In this document: positions 26,771 through 35,700 of the stretch, in pieces | Numbering within the stretch: the first letter of the stretch is position 1 | How the letters are laid out: each line of letters starts with the position of its first letter | Origin: Jaenimonas drosophilae | Lineage: Eukaryota; Euglenozoa; Kinetoplastea; Trypanosomatida; Trypanosomatidae | Assembly (NCBI GenBank): GCA_030849065.1 | Contig: JASAON010001508.1 | Coordinates: 1 to 43,688, forward strand | Direction of reading: 5' to 3' | DNA length: 43,688 nucleotides | Position numbers and translations under genes: made by a program | Notes under the pieces: generated by a model | The model's database searches: none | Seen by the model: the letters and a program-made list of their open reading frames with translations, nothing else | What the model was told of the DNA's origin: nothing

Positions 26771-26911
26771 GGTGAGTGGGGTGGGGGGTCCATATCACCA
26801 TGGCAGATAGATTATCCACTGTGTACACTGTTGCTGCTGCAAGAAGAAGAAGAAGAAAACACCAACCCTGTGTGTAAAGAGATGGGTGACAAAGCTACCA
26901 ACGACTGCCTA

Positions 26912-26964
26912 CTTGTTCATTTGCTCCTTTTGTAATACTTCTTCATGCATGACGAACAATTTAG
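26912..26964 (+). promoter_or_regulatory. putative trans-splice acceptor for the gene at 26981
   Basis: T/C-rich stretch 26912-26930, with AG at 26963-26964 close to the ATG. An (AAG)n tract, 26841-26857, lies just upstream in the preceding 3' UTR. Confidence 0.4.
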
Positions 26965-26980
26965 AGTGTAGCAGGCACGA

Positions 26981-27874
26981 ATGGCATCACTGTTGACGGG
27001 AGGGCTTGCTTATACGTGCAGCGTGTGCGCAGTGTTCCTGCTGTACCCGTACCGAGACTTGGTGAAGATCTTCAACCTTCGAGGTATGCCAAGAATGGAC
27101 TATGCGGATTTCGTCCTCAGTCGTTACCGTGGCATGCTCACCAACCCATCCCAACCACTGCTCCTCGCTGCACCAACGGGCTTGCTGTACTTTGGCTATG
27201 TTCTCCCTGGCGGTGGGGCTCTCGGAGCCCTTCTCGGAGGGCTCTTGTTCGGCCACATGAAGGTGTGCGTGGGCACCATTGCCCGTCGCATGAACGGTGC
27301 AGATTCCCGGTACAACTCTCTTAGTCGTCGTTCCTACAAATCATTGTTCGAGTGCCTCATGAGCAGTCGTAAGCAATATGGTCTGTTGTCCTTCTTCTGC
27401 GGTGGCTGGGCAGCTTCGTTGATTGCGGTGATGTGGCACGGGGCGGCCTTGGTGGCGCTCCAACAGCAGCACCGCTACAATTATCAAGGTAGCTTTGGAG
27501 AAAACTGGTGGGTAGCTTTCCGTGCTCACGCCTTCCTTACCTTCGTCTCAAGCCCCGTGCGAAACACCTTTCGTTCTGCCCTCGCCTCGCGCGAGCGGGC
27601 GGGCGGGGTGCATGGCGCCAACGTCTACGCGGCGGGAGAGATGGCAATCTTCCGTGAGGCTGCCGGGGTGTTCCAGTCGATGCTGCGCTCCGAGGGGGTC
27701 TCCTTCTTCCTTTCTGGGGTGCTGCGAACAACCTTCAAGACGTCTCTTCCCTTTGGCTTCACCTACGCCCTCTTCAAGTCCATGGGCGGAACACTCGCCC
27801 CAACCTTTGGCGGCGGCAGCTCCGGCGGCCATCACGGCCCGCATGGCATGCGTGGATTTCGACGCATGCATTGA
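26981..27874 (+). CDS. divergent mitochondrial carrier (SLC25)-like membrane protein
   Basis: This 297-residue protein has the size and threefold layout of mitochondrial carriers, which exchange metabolites across the inner membrane. Repeat 1 starts with a membrane helix ending in YPYRDLVKIF (compare the P-x-[DE]-x-x-[KR] signature), repeat 2 has YGLLSFFCGGWAASLIAV (compare the G-x-x-x-[FY]-[KR]-G pattern) and repeat 3 has FVSSPVRNTFRSAL and then EGVSFFLSGVLRTTFKTSLPFGFTYALFKSM, the clearest match (G..FF.G...R.....P.....F..Y/F). The signatures are degenerate: the acidic residue of the P-x-D/E-x-x-K/R motif is missing in repeat 3, so the salt-bridge network is likely altered. The C-terminus is a Gly/His-rich tail. 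Substrate unknown. An outer-membrane carrier-like protein is an alternative. Confidence 0.65.
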   Translation: MASLLTGGLAYTCSVCAVFLLYPYRDLVKIFNLRGMPRMDYADFVLSRYRGMLTNPSQPLLLAAPTGLLYFGYVLPGGGALGALLGGLLFGHMKVCVGTIARRMNGADSRYNSLSRRSYKSLFECLMSSRKQYGLLSFFCGGWAASLIAVMWHGAALVALQQQHRYNYQGSFGENWWVAFRAHAFLTFVSSPVRNTFRSALASRERAGGVHGANVYAAGEMAIFREAAGVFQSMLRSEGVSFFLSGVLRTTFKTSLPFGFTYALFKSMGGTLAPTFGGGSSGGHHGPHGMRGFRRMH

Positions 27875-27989
27875 TCATCTTGGATGTGTGCAGTCAATCT
27901 GCACCTCTCACAGCAATTATTTCCCTTGCAGTAGCAAAACCAACGTTGTGCACCAACAATGATCCATTCTCAGTTTAATCAACGATCGC

Positions 27990-28018
27990 TTCTTTCTTTT
28001 TCCTTAATATTTCTGTAG
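27990..28018 (+). promoter_or_regulatory. putative trans-splice acceptor for the RRM gene
   Basis: CTTCTTTCTTTTTCC tract at 27989-28003 and AG at 28017-28018 (TTCTGTAG). The leader of about 120 bases carries a (CA)n run. Confidence 0.6.
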
Positions 28019-28069
28019 AATTCTCAGCCTTCGTTCCACAACTTTCGGGTTATAAGGAACTTCTCTAGT

Positions 28070-28089
28070 ACACACACACACACACACAC
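28070..28089 (+). repeat. (CA)n microsatellite in the 5' leader
   Basis: Twenty bases of alternating A and C between the splice acceptor and the ATG at 28139, so probably within the 5' UTR of the RRM gene. Confidence 0.85.
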
Positions 28090-28138
28090 TTCTCTACCCC
28101 TACCCAACCACCCAACAAACCAATCACCTCCATCGAAA

Positions 28139-29194
28139 ATGGCGCCAAAGGCAAAGAAAGGACGTGGGAAGGTGATGAACATCAACGAGTTCAACGACGG
28201 CTACATCCCCGAAGATGCCTACGACTGGGCTGATGACGCCTGGGAGCCTGGTCAGGAGGGCGAGCAGGGCGACGCCAAAGTAGCGAAGCGGCGCGAGTAC
28301 AGCCGCACAGAGAACAATGCGTTAGGCGAAAAGGAAAGCTTTCGCAACCTGGAGAACCCACTCGCGAACAGCGACTGGAACAACCTCGAGCCTCCTTTTG
28401 TTGCACACTTCGGCAACCTTCGCAACGGCTCCAGCGAAGCAGATTTTCTTAGCCTCTTCAATCCTGAAGCGATCGTCACTCATCGGCTCATCAGCCAGGA
28501 GGGAAGAACGTTCGCTTTTGTAGAGTTCAAGACAGCCAACGCCATGGTTGTGGCTCATTCCCTCAACGGCAGTCTGCAGAACGGGCGCGTGATGTACGTG
28601 GACAAGGCAACGCCCAAGCAGGTGGAGCGTCTGTTGAACCGCAGCAACTTCTCCCGCGACAACAATGGCCAACTGGGGGCAGGTCGCTTTGGCAGCGCCG
28701 ATTTCTCCCGCGATGAATTCGGAGGTCAAATCTCTCAAATGACTTCTCCCGTCGGGCGTGGCGGATTTGGCGGCTCCCGCCAAGACTTAGGCGAGCTGTC
28801 TCGCGATATGCTGGGCTGTGCGATTCAAGGCTCCCCCACCGAGAGCGGATCCCCGTCACAGAGCCCAGTTACCTTCTCCAACTGGCGCTCCGAGGAGGCC
28901 GTGGAGCAGCCCAAGTTCAGCCCAACTGCGCTGCGTAGCACCGATAAGCCTGAGCGTGAAGGCGGGCGATTCTCTAGGGGCAAGGAGTCTCCGCAAAGCC
29001 CAAGCTCTCCCTTCGGAAACTGGAGGGATGAGCCGCGGGCCGCAGCTGCCAGCGGAGAAGAAGGTGCCGGCCGTGGCGGTCGTGGAGGCCGAAGTGGCCG
29101 CGGCCGCGGACGGTCAGATGCACCCGCTTCTCCCAAGGAGGAGACCACCCCGGCGACAGCCACGGCCGACAAGTGGGCTGATTTGCGGAAGTGA
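28139..29194 (+). CDS. RRM and RGG-tail RNA-binding protein, eIF4B/eIF4H-like
   Basis: This 351-residue protein has one RNA recognition motif at about residues 84-158, with an RNP2-like FVAHFGNL and RNP1-like GRTFAFVEF. The C-terminus carries an Arg/Gly tail (GRGGRGGRSGRGRGR at about 313-328), typical of RNA-binding proteins. The N-terminus, KKGRGKVMNINEFND, resembles the KKKGKTISLTDF start of eIF4B; together with a single RRM, Trp-containing short repeats (FSNWRSEE, FGNWRDEP, NSDWNNLE, KWADLRK) and low-complexity tail, this makes an eIF4B/eIF4H-like translation factor plausible but unproven. Ser-Pro sites are frequent in the last third. It is the last gene of the + strand unit before the strand switch. 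Confidence 0.8.
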   Translation: MAPKAKKGRGKVMNINEFNDGYIPEDAYDWADDAWEPGQEGEQGDAKVAKRREYSRTENNALGEKESFRNLENPLANSDWNNLEPPFVAHFGNLRNGSSEADFLSLFNPEAIVTHRLISQEGRTFAFVEFKTANAMVVAHSLNGSLQNGRVMYVDKATPKQVERLLNRSNFSRDNNGQLGAGRFGSADFSRDEFGGQISQMTSPVGRGGFGGSRQDLGELSRDMLGCAIQGSPTESGSPSQSPVTFSNWRSEEAVEQPKFSPTALRSTDKPEREGGRFSRGKESPQSPSSPFGNWRDEPRAAAASGEEGAGRGGRGGRSGRGRGRSDAPASPKEETTPATATADKWADLRK

Positions 29195-29727
29195 GCCCGA
29201 CTCCACGAGGGGCCGCACACACCACCTCCCGGATCGTAAATGAGTATCTAAGCACCACAGCCAGAGCCAGAGTTGAGATTTGCAGCGACGGAGCTAAAGC
29301 TCCCACACATAAGAGTCGCTTGCATAATACAACGGTCTAACCTACTTAAGACGCATGATCTCAGCTACTGTCAGTGCCACCGAACTTGTTGTTTCTTTTT
29401 GGATTGAGTCCAATGATGTTGCCAAACTTCCAAAAAGACGAAGAATCTACTCATGCAACTTCTCTCCTCTCTTTTCCTGCCCTTTGGTTTAGCGGGCCGC
29501 TTCTGGCCCATGTGGGAGTTTCGGCTGTTTTGCGGGCTGCCTGTGGCCCCAGGGAGGGGCTTGCGCCTGGCCCACTCCGTTTGGGGGGGGGGCGGGCTGG
29601 CTCGAGGGTTAGAGGTTGGGGGGGTGGAATGGCGGCGCGCGCATGGGCTCAGGGGTCAGGTCCGTCATTTGGACGGGGGGGGCGAAAGGTGTGTTTTCCT
29701 CGAATTTCAAATTGATTTTGCTCAGAG
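29195..29727. other. convergent strand-switch region with G-run cluster
   Basis: Genes on both sides end here, so transcription from both units converges. On the + strand there are G runs of 3 or more at 29583-29592 (10 G), 29594-29596, 29606-29608, 29618-29624 (7 G), 29645-29647, 29652-29655 and 29675-29682 (8 G). A small hairpin GGAGC-TAAA-GCTCC lies at 29290-29303, and GGGCC/GGCCC inverted segments near 29493-29509. No tRNA or other RNA gene was seen on either strand. In kinetoplastids such regions are transcription termination zones. Confidence 0.75.
29583..29682 (+). promoter_or_regulatory. G-quadruplex-prone segment in the strand switch
   Basis: Seven runs of three or more G within 100 bases on the + strand satisfy the usual G4 pattern for at least one intramolecular quadruplex. 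The effect on transcription or replication is inference. Confidence 0.6.
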
Positions 29728-30933
29728 TTACTCCTCCGTGGGGACGATGGCCGATGCCTTATTGCCGCGCAGGAGGTCCTTGACGGTGGGGACGCTGCAC
29801 ACCGCACACCACAGCACCATCAAACCAATGATGACGTAGAATGGCGTGAGGGTGTTGTACTCGTCGCTCTGAAAGGGCACCTTGCAGTTCATGCCAAATA
29901 TGGACGCAATCAGATTCAGCGGCAGGCAAATGGTGGCCACTTGACCAAGAATCTGCATCTTGAAGTCCATGTTGGCGGAGCTCTGCGACATGCGCATCGA
30001 CACCCCCGTGATGAAGTTGAGATTGGCCTGGTTGAGGATGTCCCGGGTGTCATCGAGGCGGTCCGCCACCTCGTTGATCTTCTCTTGGGTTTCGCGGTAG
30101 ACCTGAACCGTGGAGTCCGTCTCTCGTGAGACGAAGCTCCCGCGCATCGTCGGGGTGATGAACTCCTGGAGCAGCTTTTCCTTTAGGTACAGGCGCGCAC
30201 GAAAGGCTGAAATGCGGCGGCGAAGGAGGGCCACACGGCGCAGCAAGTCGGGCTGATCCTGATCGCCTGGGGCAATCAGCAGGACCATCTCGTCGATGCA
30301 ATCCACTTCACTCAAGAGGGAGGTGGGGTCTGGCAGCATGGACTCGCTGGTATAGGCGGTCAGCGTGGCCAGTGCCACGGCAATGGAGAATGGCTGGGCG
30401 GGCTGCTCATCCTTGAGCGACTCAAAGTGGTGCAGCATCTCGTGTTGGCCAACAAAACGCTCCATGTGGAAGGTGATGATGAGCTTCTCCGTTGCAAGGA
30501 AGTAGCACCACACCACACCATTGGCCGCGTCCAGGGATTCGGCAGGGTTTTCTGCGTCATCGAGCGGTGGGGTGGAGATGGTGATGCCGTCCGCGGTGAA
30601 GGAGGAGATGGCGGAGGCACAACTCACCACGCCGTAGACGTACTGCGACTTGATGGGCTGCAGGGCAACGACGTCCTTCTCCGATGGGGCCACCACTTCA
30701 TCCACGACGTGGGCCGGGATCTCCACTTCGAGAGGCAGAGCGCTGAGGACGGCACGGCGGGAGGCGGCGGTATTGAGGCCCTCCACATCGATCCACACCG
30801 GTCGCTTCAGACTCTTCCCCATCTGTTGCTGCTGCAGCACGTCGAGCATGCCTGAGCGGGAGTCAAAAGTACGTGCGCCATCCACGGCGTCGAAGAGGGT
30901 ATACTTGGCTGGCTCGTCAATAGCTTGGGCCAT
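29728..30933 (-). CDS. CorA/Mrs2-type magnesium channel
   Basis: This 401-residue protein is a CorA-superfamily divalent-cation channel. Near its C-terminus it has two transmembrane helices joined by the signature loop: TM1 (ILGQVATICLPLNLIASIF) ends in G-M-N (about residues 345-347, FGMNCKVP), the selectivity motif of the family, and TM2 is PFYVIIGLMVLWCAVCSV. Before them lies the long charged helix that makes the stalk (for example RRVALLRRRISAFRARLYLKE, RETQEKINEVADRLDDTRDILNQ, and the MRMSQSSANMDFKMQI segment). The N-terminal domain has the mixed alpha/beta character of CorA. No mitochondrial presequence is obvious, so plasma or organelle membrane cannot be told. The ATG at 30933 follows a purine-rich + strand segment (pyrimidine tract on the - strand). 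Confidence 0.92.
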   Translation of the reverse strand: MAQAIDEPAKYTLFDAVDGARTFDSRSGMLDVLQQQQMGKSLKRPVWIDVEGLNTAASRRAVLSALPLEVEIPAHVVDEVVAPSEKDVVALQPIKSQYVYGVVSCASAISSFTADGITISTPPLDDAENPAESLDAANGVVWCYFLATEKLIITFHMERFVGQHEMLHHFESLKDEQPAQPFSIAVALATLTAYTSESMLPDPTSLLSEVDCIDEMVLLIAPGDQDQPDLLRRVALLRRRISAFRARLYLKEKLLQEFITPTMRGSFVSRETDSTVQVYRETQEKINEVADRLDDTRDILNQANLNFITGVSMRMSQSSANMDFKMQILGQVATICLPLNLIASIFGMNCKVPFQSDEYNTLTPFYVIIGLMVLWCAVCSVPTVKDLLRGNKASAIVPTEE

Positions 30934-31282
30934 GTTGTTCGTCTGGGAGATTGGGTGGTTTGGGGGGATTGCCTGGACGGGGCGTGGTGGATTGCAAAGA
31001 GCGGATTCACGAACGAGATACGGGTACGCAGGCTACATACGTTGACTATCTACGTTCACTCTAGACACACTAAATATGGAAGGAAACAAGGGAAAAAGGG
31101 GAAGAAATCAACGTGAAGCATCATACACATGAATGAAGTGAAGTGAAGAATGCGCACCACGCATGACTTGACGTCACCGCGTAATATTTTTTTGTCTTTG
31201 CAAGTTAAGACCCTAGGCACGACCCCTCTCCCCATGAGCGCCTGATTTTGCCGCTCGTCATGGGAATGTAGGGGCAATCCAC
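30934..31282 (-). other. intergenic region CorA / DnaJ
   Basis: No gene seen on either strand. On the - strand it holds the acceptor for the CorA gene (31070-31108) and the 3' UTR of the DnaJ gene. Confidence 0.6.
31070..31108 (-). promoter_or_regulatory. putative trans-splice acceptor for CorA (- strand)
   Basis: Read on the - strand: pyrimidine tract TTTCTTCCCCTTTTTCCC and further T/C, then AG at 31071-31070, about 137 bases before the ATG at 30933. Confidence 0.55.
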
Positions 31283-32455
31283 TCACTTCTTGGCGAATGC
31301 TTCCAAGAGGCCAGCCCGTTGCTCCTCCGTTAGCTGGTCGGGCAGCTCCACCTTGTAGGTGATGTAGAGGTCGCCATGCTCGGAGGGAACGTGGTGGCGT
31401 GGCATGCCCTCACCAGCGACCCGCACCTTCGCATCGTGCTGGGTGATGCCCTCGGCCTCTAGCTGCACCTCATGCCCATCAAGGTGCTTCAGTGTCTTGT
31501 GAAAGCCCAGGAGGGCCTCCTTAAGGGTGATGGCCACAGTGGCAAAGAGATCATTGCCCTTGCGCTCAAAGGTGGGGTGGGCGTCCGACATAACCGTCAG
31601 GAGCACATCGCCGGGTACCTGGCCGGGCTGCTGGTCGGCCTCGAGATCGAAGGTGAGGATGTGGCCCTCGGGCAGGCCCATCTCCACATCGACGCTGATG
31701 GCGACGGAGCCGCGGGTGATCTGCTTCCCACTGCACACGGGGCAGCGCTCCTTAATGTGCCGGCCTCGCCCACCACAACGCGGGCAGGGCTGCTCTACGG
31801 TTTGCACGAAGCCAAAGGCAATCTCCACATTCTGTAGCACCTTGCCGCTGCCGTGGCAGTGGGGGCACTCTACAATGTGGTTGTGGCTCTTGGCCCCGGT
31901 GCCCTTGCATGCCCGACAGACCTTGTTCTTGGTGAATTGGATGGTGTGGGTGGCACCGGCATACATATCCTCAAGAGGGACGAGGAGGAGCATCTGCACA
32001 TCGGCCCCACGGTCCGAGGCTCCTTGGCCAAAGAGCTGAAAGAACGGGTTGGCTTGTTGCTGTTGTTGCTGGGGCTGCTCCAGCTTCCGCACGCCCTCCT
32101 CACCGAGGATATCAAAGACCTTGCGCTTGCGACGGTCGCCGAGCACCTCGTAGGCACGCTGGATGCGCTGGTAGAGCTCCCGCTCCGCCTCCCCGGCAAT
32201 GTCGGGGTGGTGCTTCTTGGAGAGCTTCCGCCATGCGGTTTTGATGTCGCGCTCCGTGGCATCATCGCGCGCCTCACCGAGCCCCAGCACGGCGTAGTAG
32301 TCCACCTCCTCCACGGGTACCTTCTTGGGCTGCTCCTGCCGGCCCTGTGGGCGTCGGCGTGTGTAGGCCTCCACCACAGAAACCTCCATCACCAACACAA
32401 GAAGGAGGAGGAGGAGGCAGAGGGCTGCCCGATGGCCGACCAGCACGTGTGCCAT
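31283..32455 (-). CDS. ER-lumenal type I DnaJ (Hsp40) co-chaperone
   Basis: This 390-residue protein is an Hsp40 that stimulates the ATPase of an Hsp70, in the ER lumen by its N-terminal signal sequence (MAHVLVGHRAALCLLLLLLV, cleavage likely near Ala30). The J domain (about 48-112) has the HPD motif in SKKHHPDIAG. The usual Gly/Phe region is short and replaced by a Gln run (QPQQQQQQANPFF). The zinc-binding domain has four CxxC modules: CRACKGTG, CPHCHGSG, CPRCGGRG and CPVCSGK; the last has lost one Gly of CxxCxGxG. The C-terminal substrate-binding domains follow (GDVLLTVMSDAHPTFERKG). It ends in AKK, with no KDEL-type retrieval signal, as in ERdj3/Scj1-like proteins where retention is through partners. 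I start at ATG 32455, after a - strand acceptor; the longer open frame (from 32803) is probably untranslated. Confidence 0.93.
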   Translation of the reverse strand: MAHVLVGHRAALCLLLLLLVLVMEVSVVEAYTRRRPQGRQEQPKKVPVEEVDYYAVLGLGEARDDATERDIKTAWRKLSKKHHPDIAGEAERELYQRIQRAYEVLGDRRKRKVFDILGEEGVRKLEQPQQQQQQANPFFQLFGQGASDRGADVQMLLLVPLEDMYAGATHTIQFTKNKVCRACKGTGAKSHNHIVECPHCHGSGKVLQNVEIAFGFVQTVEQPCPRCGGRGRHIKERCPVCSGKQITRGSVAISVDVEMGLPEGHILTFDLEADQQPGQVPGDVLLTVMSDAHPTFERKGNDLFATVAITLKEALLGFHKTLKHLDGHEVQLEAEGITQHDAKVRVAGEGMPRHHVPSEHGDLYITYKVELPDQLTEEQRAGLLEAFAKK

Positions 32456-32543
32456 GATCGCGCCGTCAATAATGCTGGATGAAGGAATCACCGCCAAACA
32501 AACTTGATGAGACCTCCAACGAGAGGAGGCCGTCCGCACTGAT

Positions 32544-32577
32544 CTATGCAAGAAAAAACGAAGAAAAGAAGAAGATG
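32544..32577 (-). promoter_or_regulatory. trans-splice acceptor for the DnaJ gene (- strand)
   Basis: On the - strand, CTTCTTCTTTTCTTCGTTTT then TTCTTGCATAG, AG at 32545-32544, about 89 bases before ATG 32455. It separates the DnaJ gene from the end of the giant gene at 32701. Confidence 0.6.
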
Positions 32578-32700
32578 ATGATGTATCTGTTGGTGCATGA
32601 TGGGGTGGCACACGTACGTGTGGCAACGCTGTGTCAGTGAGTATGCGTGTATACATGAATGCCAATGTGGTTCTTCTATTCATGTGCCAATCCGTGTGGC

Positions 32701-35700
32701 TCAGCTTGGCACGACGAGAGCGGCGGTTGTTTGCCCGCTGCCCCCCTCTGGCGCCACAATGCACTCCAGCAACACGGAGCCTAAGCGAGGGGCCCCGAGC
32801 CACCTCTCTACGCAGTTGGTGTAGGCATCTGCTGCGTGGATGGATGTAGCCACATCATCATCATCATCATGTTGTTGTTGTTGGGATTTAGCGTTTGTTT
32901 CCCACGAACTACGTTCATCAACGCCCCCGCACACGAGCAGCAAACACCGTCCAAAGTCGGAGACATTGGCGCGCTCCTCATCCGCCACCGCTGCCGTGGT
33001 GTGCGGCGCGTGGCGATACACGAGGAGGTTGGCCATCACCCGCGAGCGAAGTGGCGAGCAGGCCGACACACGCACACAGGTCCACGACGGACGTAGCGGC
33101 GGGGCCTCCTTCATCCTCGTTGCATCATCTGGCGCGCATTTCAGCACCCACAACATGTCAGCGAGCGGAACAACCTCCGCCATGGTTGATGCTCCACCAA
33201 AGATGAGGAAGGCAGAGCAACAATCATCCTCATCATCATCCGTTGTGGCGGGCAGCGCAACGGTGGCGTGGCCAAATCGCGCGACGGGCCACGGCTGTGT
33301 TGTGGGCCGCTCCCACCGCCACCACCTCAGCCGCAGCGTATCAAAGGCCACGAGATCATCGCTGATGTTGATGGATGCCGATGATGTTGCAGATTCCGTC
33401 AGCCCGCCGTGCAGCAGGACGACGGAGCTAATGCGCATGGCAACGTGCATCGCCACGGCAGGCGGCGCATCCAAGGCGATCCAACATCCACGTTGCGCGT
33501 GTGCGCCAGCAGCACCGGGCGTGTGAGATGTGTTGTGTGGCAGTGGTGGCACACGAACACAGGGCGAGACCTCGGCTGTGGTGGTATCAATGAGGGCGCA
33601 GCGCACGTCTGTGCTGAAGGCCATCGTTAGCGGCGTGGATGGAGAAGGAGGTGCTGCATCAAGAACATCATCACCATCATCATTGGCGGCCGCATGTGCG
33701 GCCACTGGTGCCGAAGCGGCGGTGTGTCGGAGTCGGTTTGGGTTGGCGGGCGTCCGGCTGCGACGTACAACGCGACGATGGCCCGTGTGCGTTCTCATCT
33801 TCATGCGCTGAATCTCATCCCGGCGCTTCTGCACCAGCCCACGACGTCCGCCATCATCATCGTTGCGTGGCTGCGTTGGCCGCGTAGGAACGATCCGCTC
33901 AACCAGTGATGATGCAGCGGGCAGGTTGGCCAGCGCGGAGGCAAATCCGCCCAACATCCACACCGCCCCGCCCACCAACGTTGCGGTGTGGCCGTGGTAG
34001 GCCATGGATGCATCATGTGTGCTGCCACGAGGCCACATCAGCTGCACCAGATGCCGCCGACGTGGGAAGTAGAGGCATGGAAGGGCAGGAGTGATACAGG
34101 CGTGTTGTTGGTGTTGTTGTTGTTGTTGTGCGGGGATGACGTCTGCCTTCATGCCGTGTTGCAGTCCGCCCTCAATGAGCATGGCGGTGCTGCCGTCGTG
34201 CGTGATGAAGGGCACCACAACATGGCCGGTACGACCACGAAGAAGAACCGCGGGCGATGCTCCACGTGCATCCAACACCTCCTCCACCACCCACTCCGCC
34301 ATGTTCCGTGGCAGGGGCGGCACCACGAGAGATGATGGTGCCGTTGTTGCTGTTGCTCTTCTTGTTGTTGTGTGGGGCCAGTGCATCTCAGATATGCCAG
34401 AGCATGCGTGTAAGTCCTTCATGTGGCCGCCCACGCATGTTGGCTGCGGTGCGCCACACACCACCGCACCCGCCGCCACGGCGTGGCCAAAGACGAGGCT
34501 GCTGCCCAACAAGGCAAAGGCTGGCGCACCTGCATAATCGTGCTGATGATGATGTTGTGCGGCAAAGAGCATCTCCAACTCCGGATGTCGTTGGCGCATG
34601 GCGGCCTCGCGCAACATCGCGGCCGATGATCGCGCGGTGCCGCTCACGGAGGCGAGGCTGAGATGCATCGTCAGGCGCCCTTCGCCACGCAACAGATCCA
34701 TGGCGATCTCCTGCACCGTGGCGGAGGTGGTCAAGGAAAGCTGCTCCAGCGAGATGCGTTGTTGGCCGCAGAGACGCACAACGTCTGTGCGAGCGAAGCT
34801 GCCGTCGCTGACGTGTGCGTGGAGCTCCACGAGGTAAACGTGCGCCACGTATGTGGCACCCGCCTGTGGTGTCGTACGCCAGCTGAGGAGGGGCGTCCTT
34901 GGCTGCAGGTGTACCTGCAACAATGATGATGATGTTGTTGTTGTTGTGGCATCATCATCCATGTTTGCGCACTCATGAAGAGTTGTGGTGTGGCGCATGT
35001 GTGCCTCTGGTACAAGCACAATGAGGCCGTAGCGTTGTTGGGCATTGGTCTTGGCTGTGTTGGCGGAGAGATTAACCCGAATATCGCGGAGCTCCGCCAC
35101 CAGCGTGCGTGGCTCCTTGGCTGCGATGAGGTGCATCATCTCGTCCGCCTCTTGTGGCGTTGAGATGGCTTTATCCGCCGCCATCCGACTCCATGGAGAG
35201 GCGAAGGTGAGCCGCACACGTGTTGAGTGCATCGTGTTGGCATCGTCGGTGCTCATCCATTCCGTCGTGAGGGTGGATGGCCGCGGTGGCGGTGCCATGG
35301 GCGATGTTGCGGTGGCAACGACGCCGTTCTCGCGCATCGCCGTCGTGGATATGCACCACAACTCCGCCAACACCGCGCGCAGTGGAAGGGTGGCCAACAG
35401 GAGCGCCGTGTGAGGCCCTTGAGTGTGTGGCAGCACCTCCCACAAAGACAAGTGTGCGTGTGTGCGGCTGAGTTGTTGTTGCAGCTCACGCAGTGGCAAA
35501 ACCCACGGGAGTGGTGAAAACGTCGCGCCAAAGGCAGCCGCTGCGGAGATGGAGGCCGTGGTGGAGCACACACCAACACGTTGCAACACATCATCATGAT
35601 CTTGATCATCATGGTTGTTGTTGTTGTTGTTCTCAGCAACAACAGGATAGGCGAGCTGTGCCAGAATACGTCGTGGAGCATCATGGGTGGTGGCCGCATC

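Noticed and set aside
29604..29612. GAGGGTTAG, telomere-repeat-like word in the strand switch
   Set aside because: A single unit in a G-rich stretch; no array, so chance is enough.
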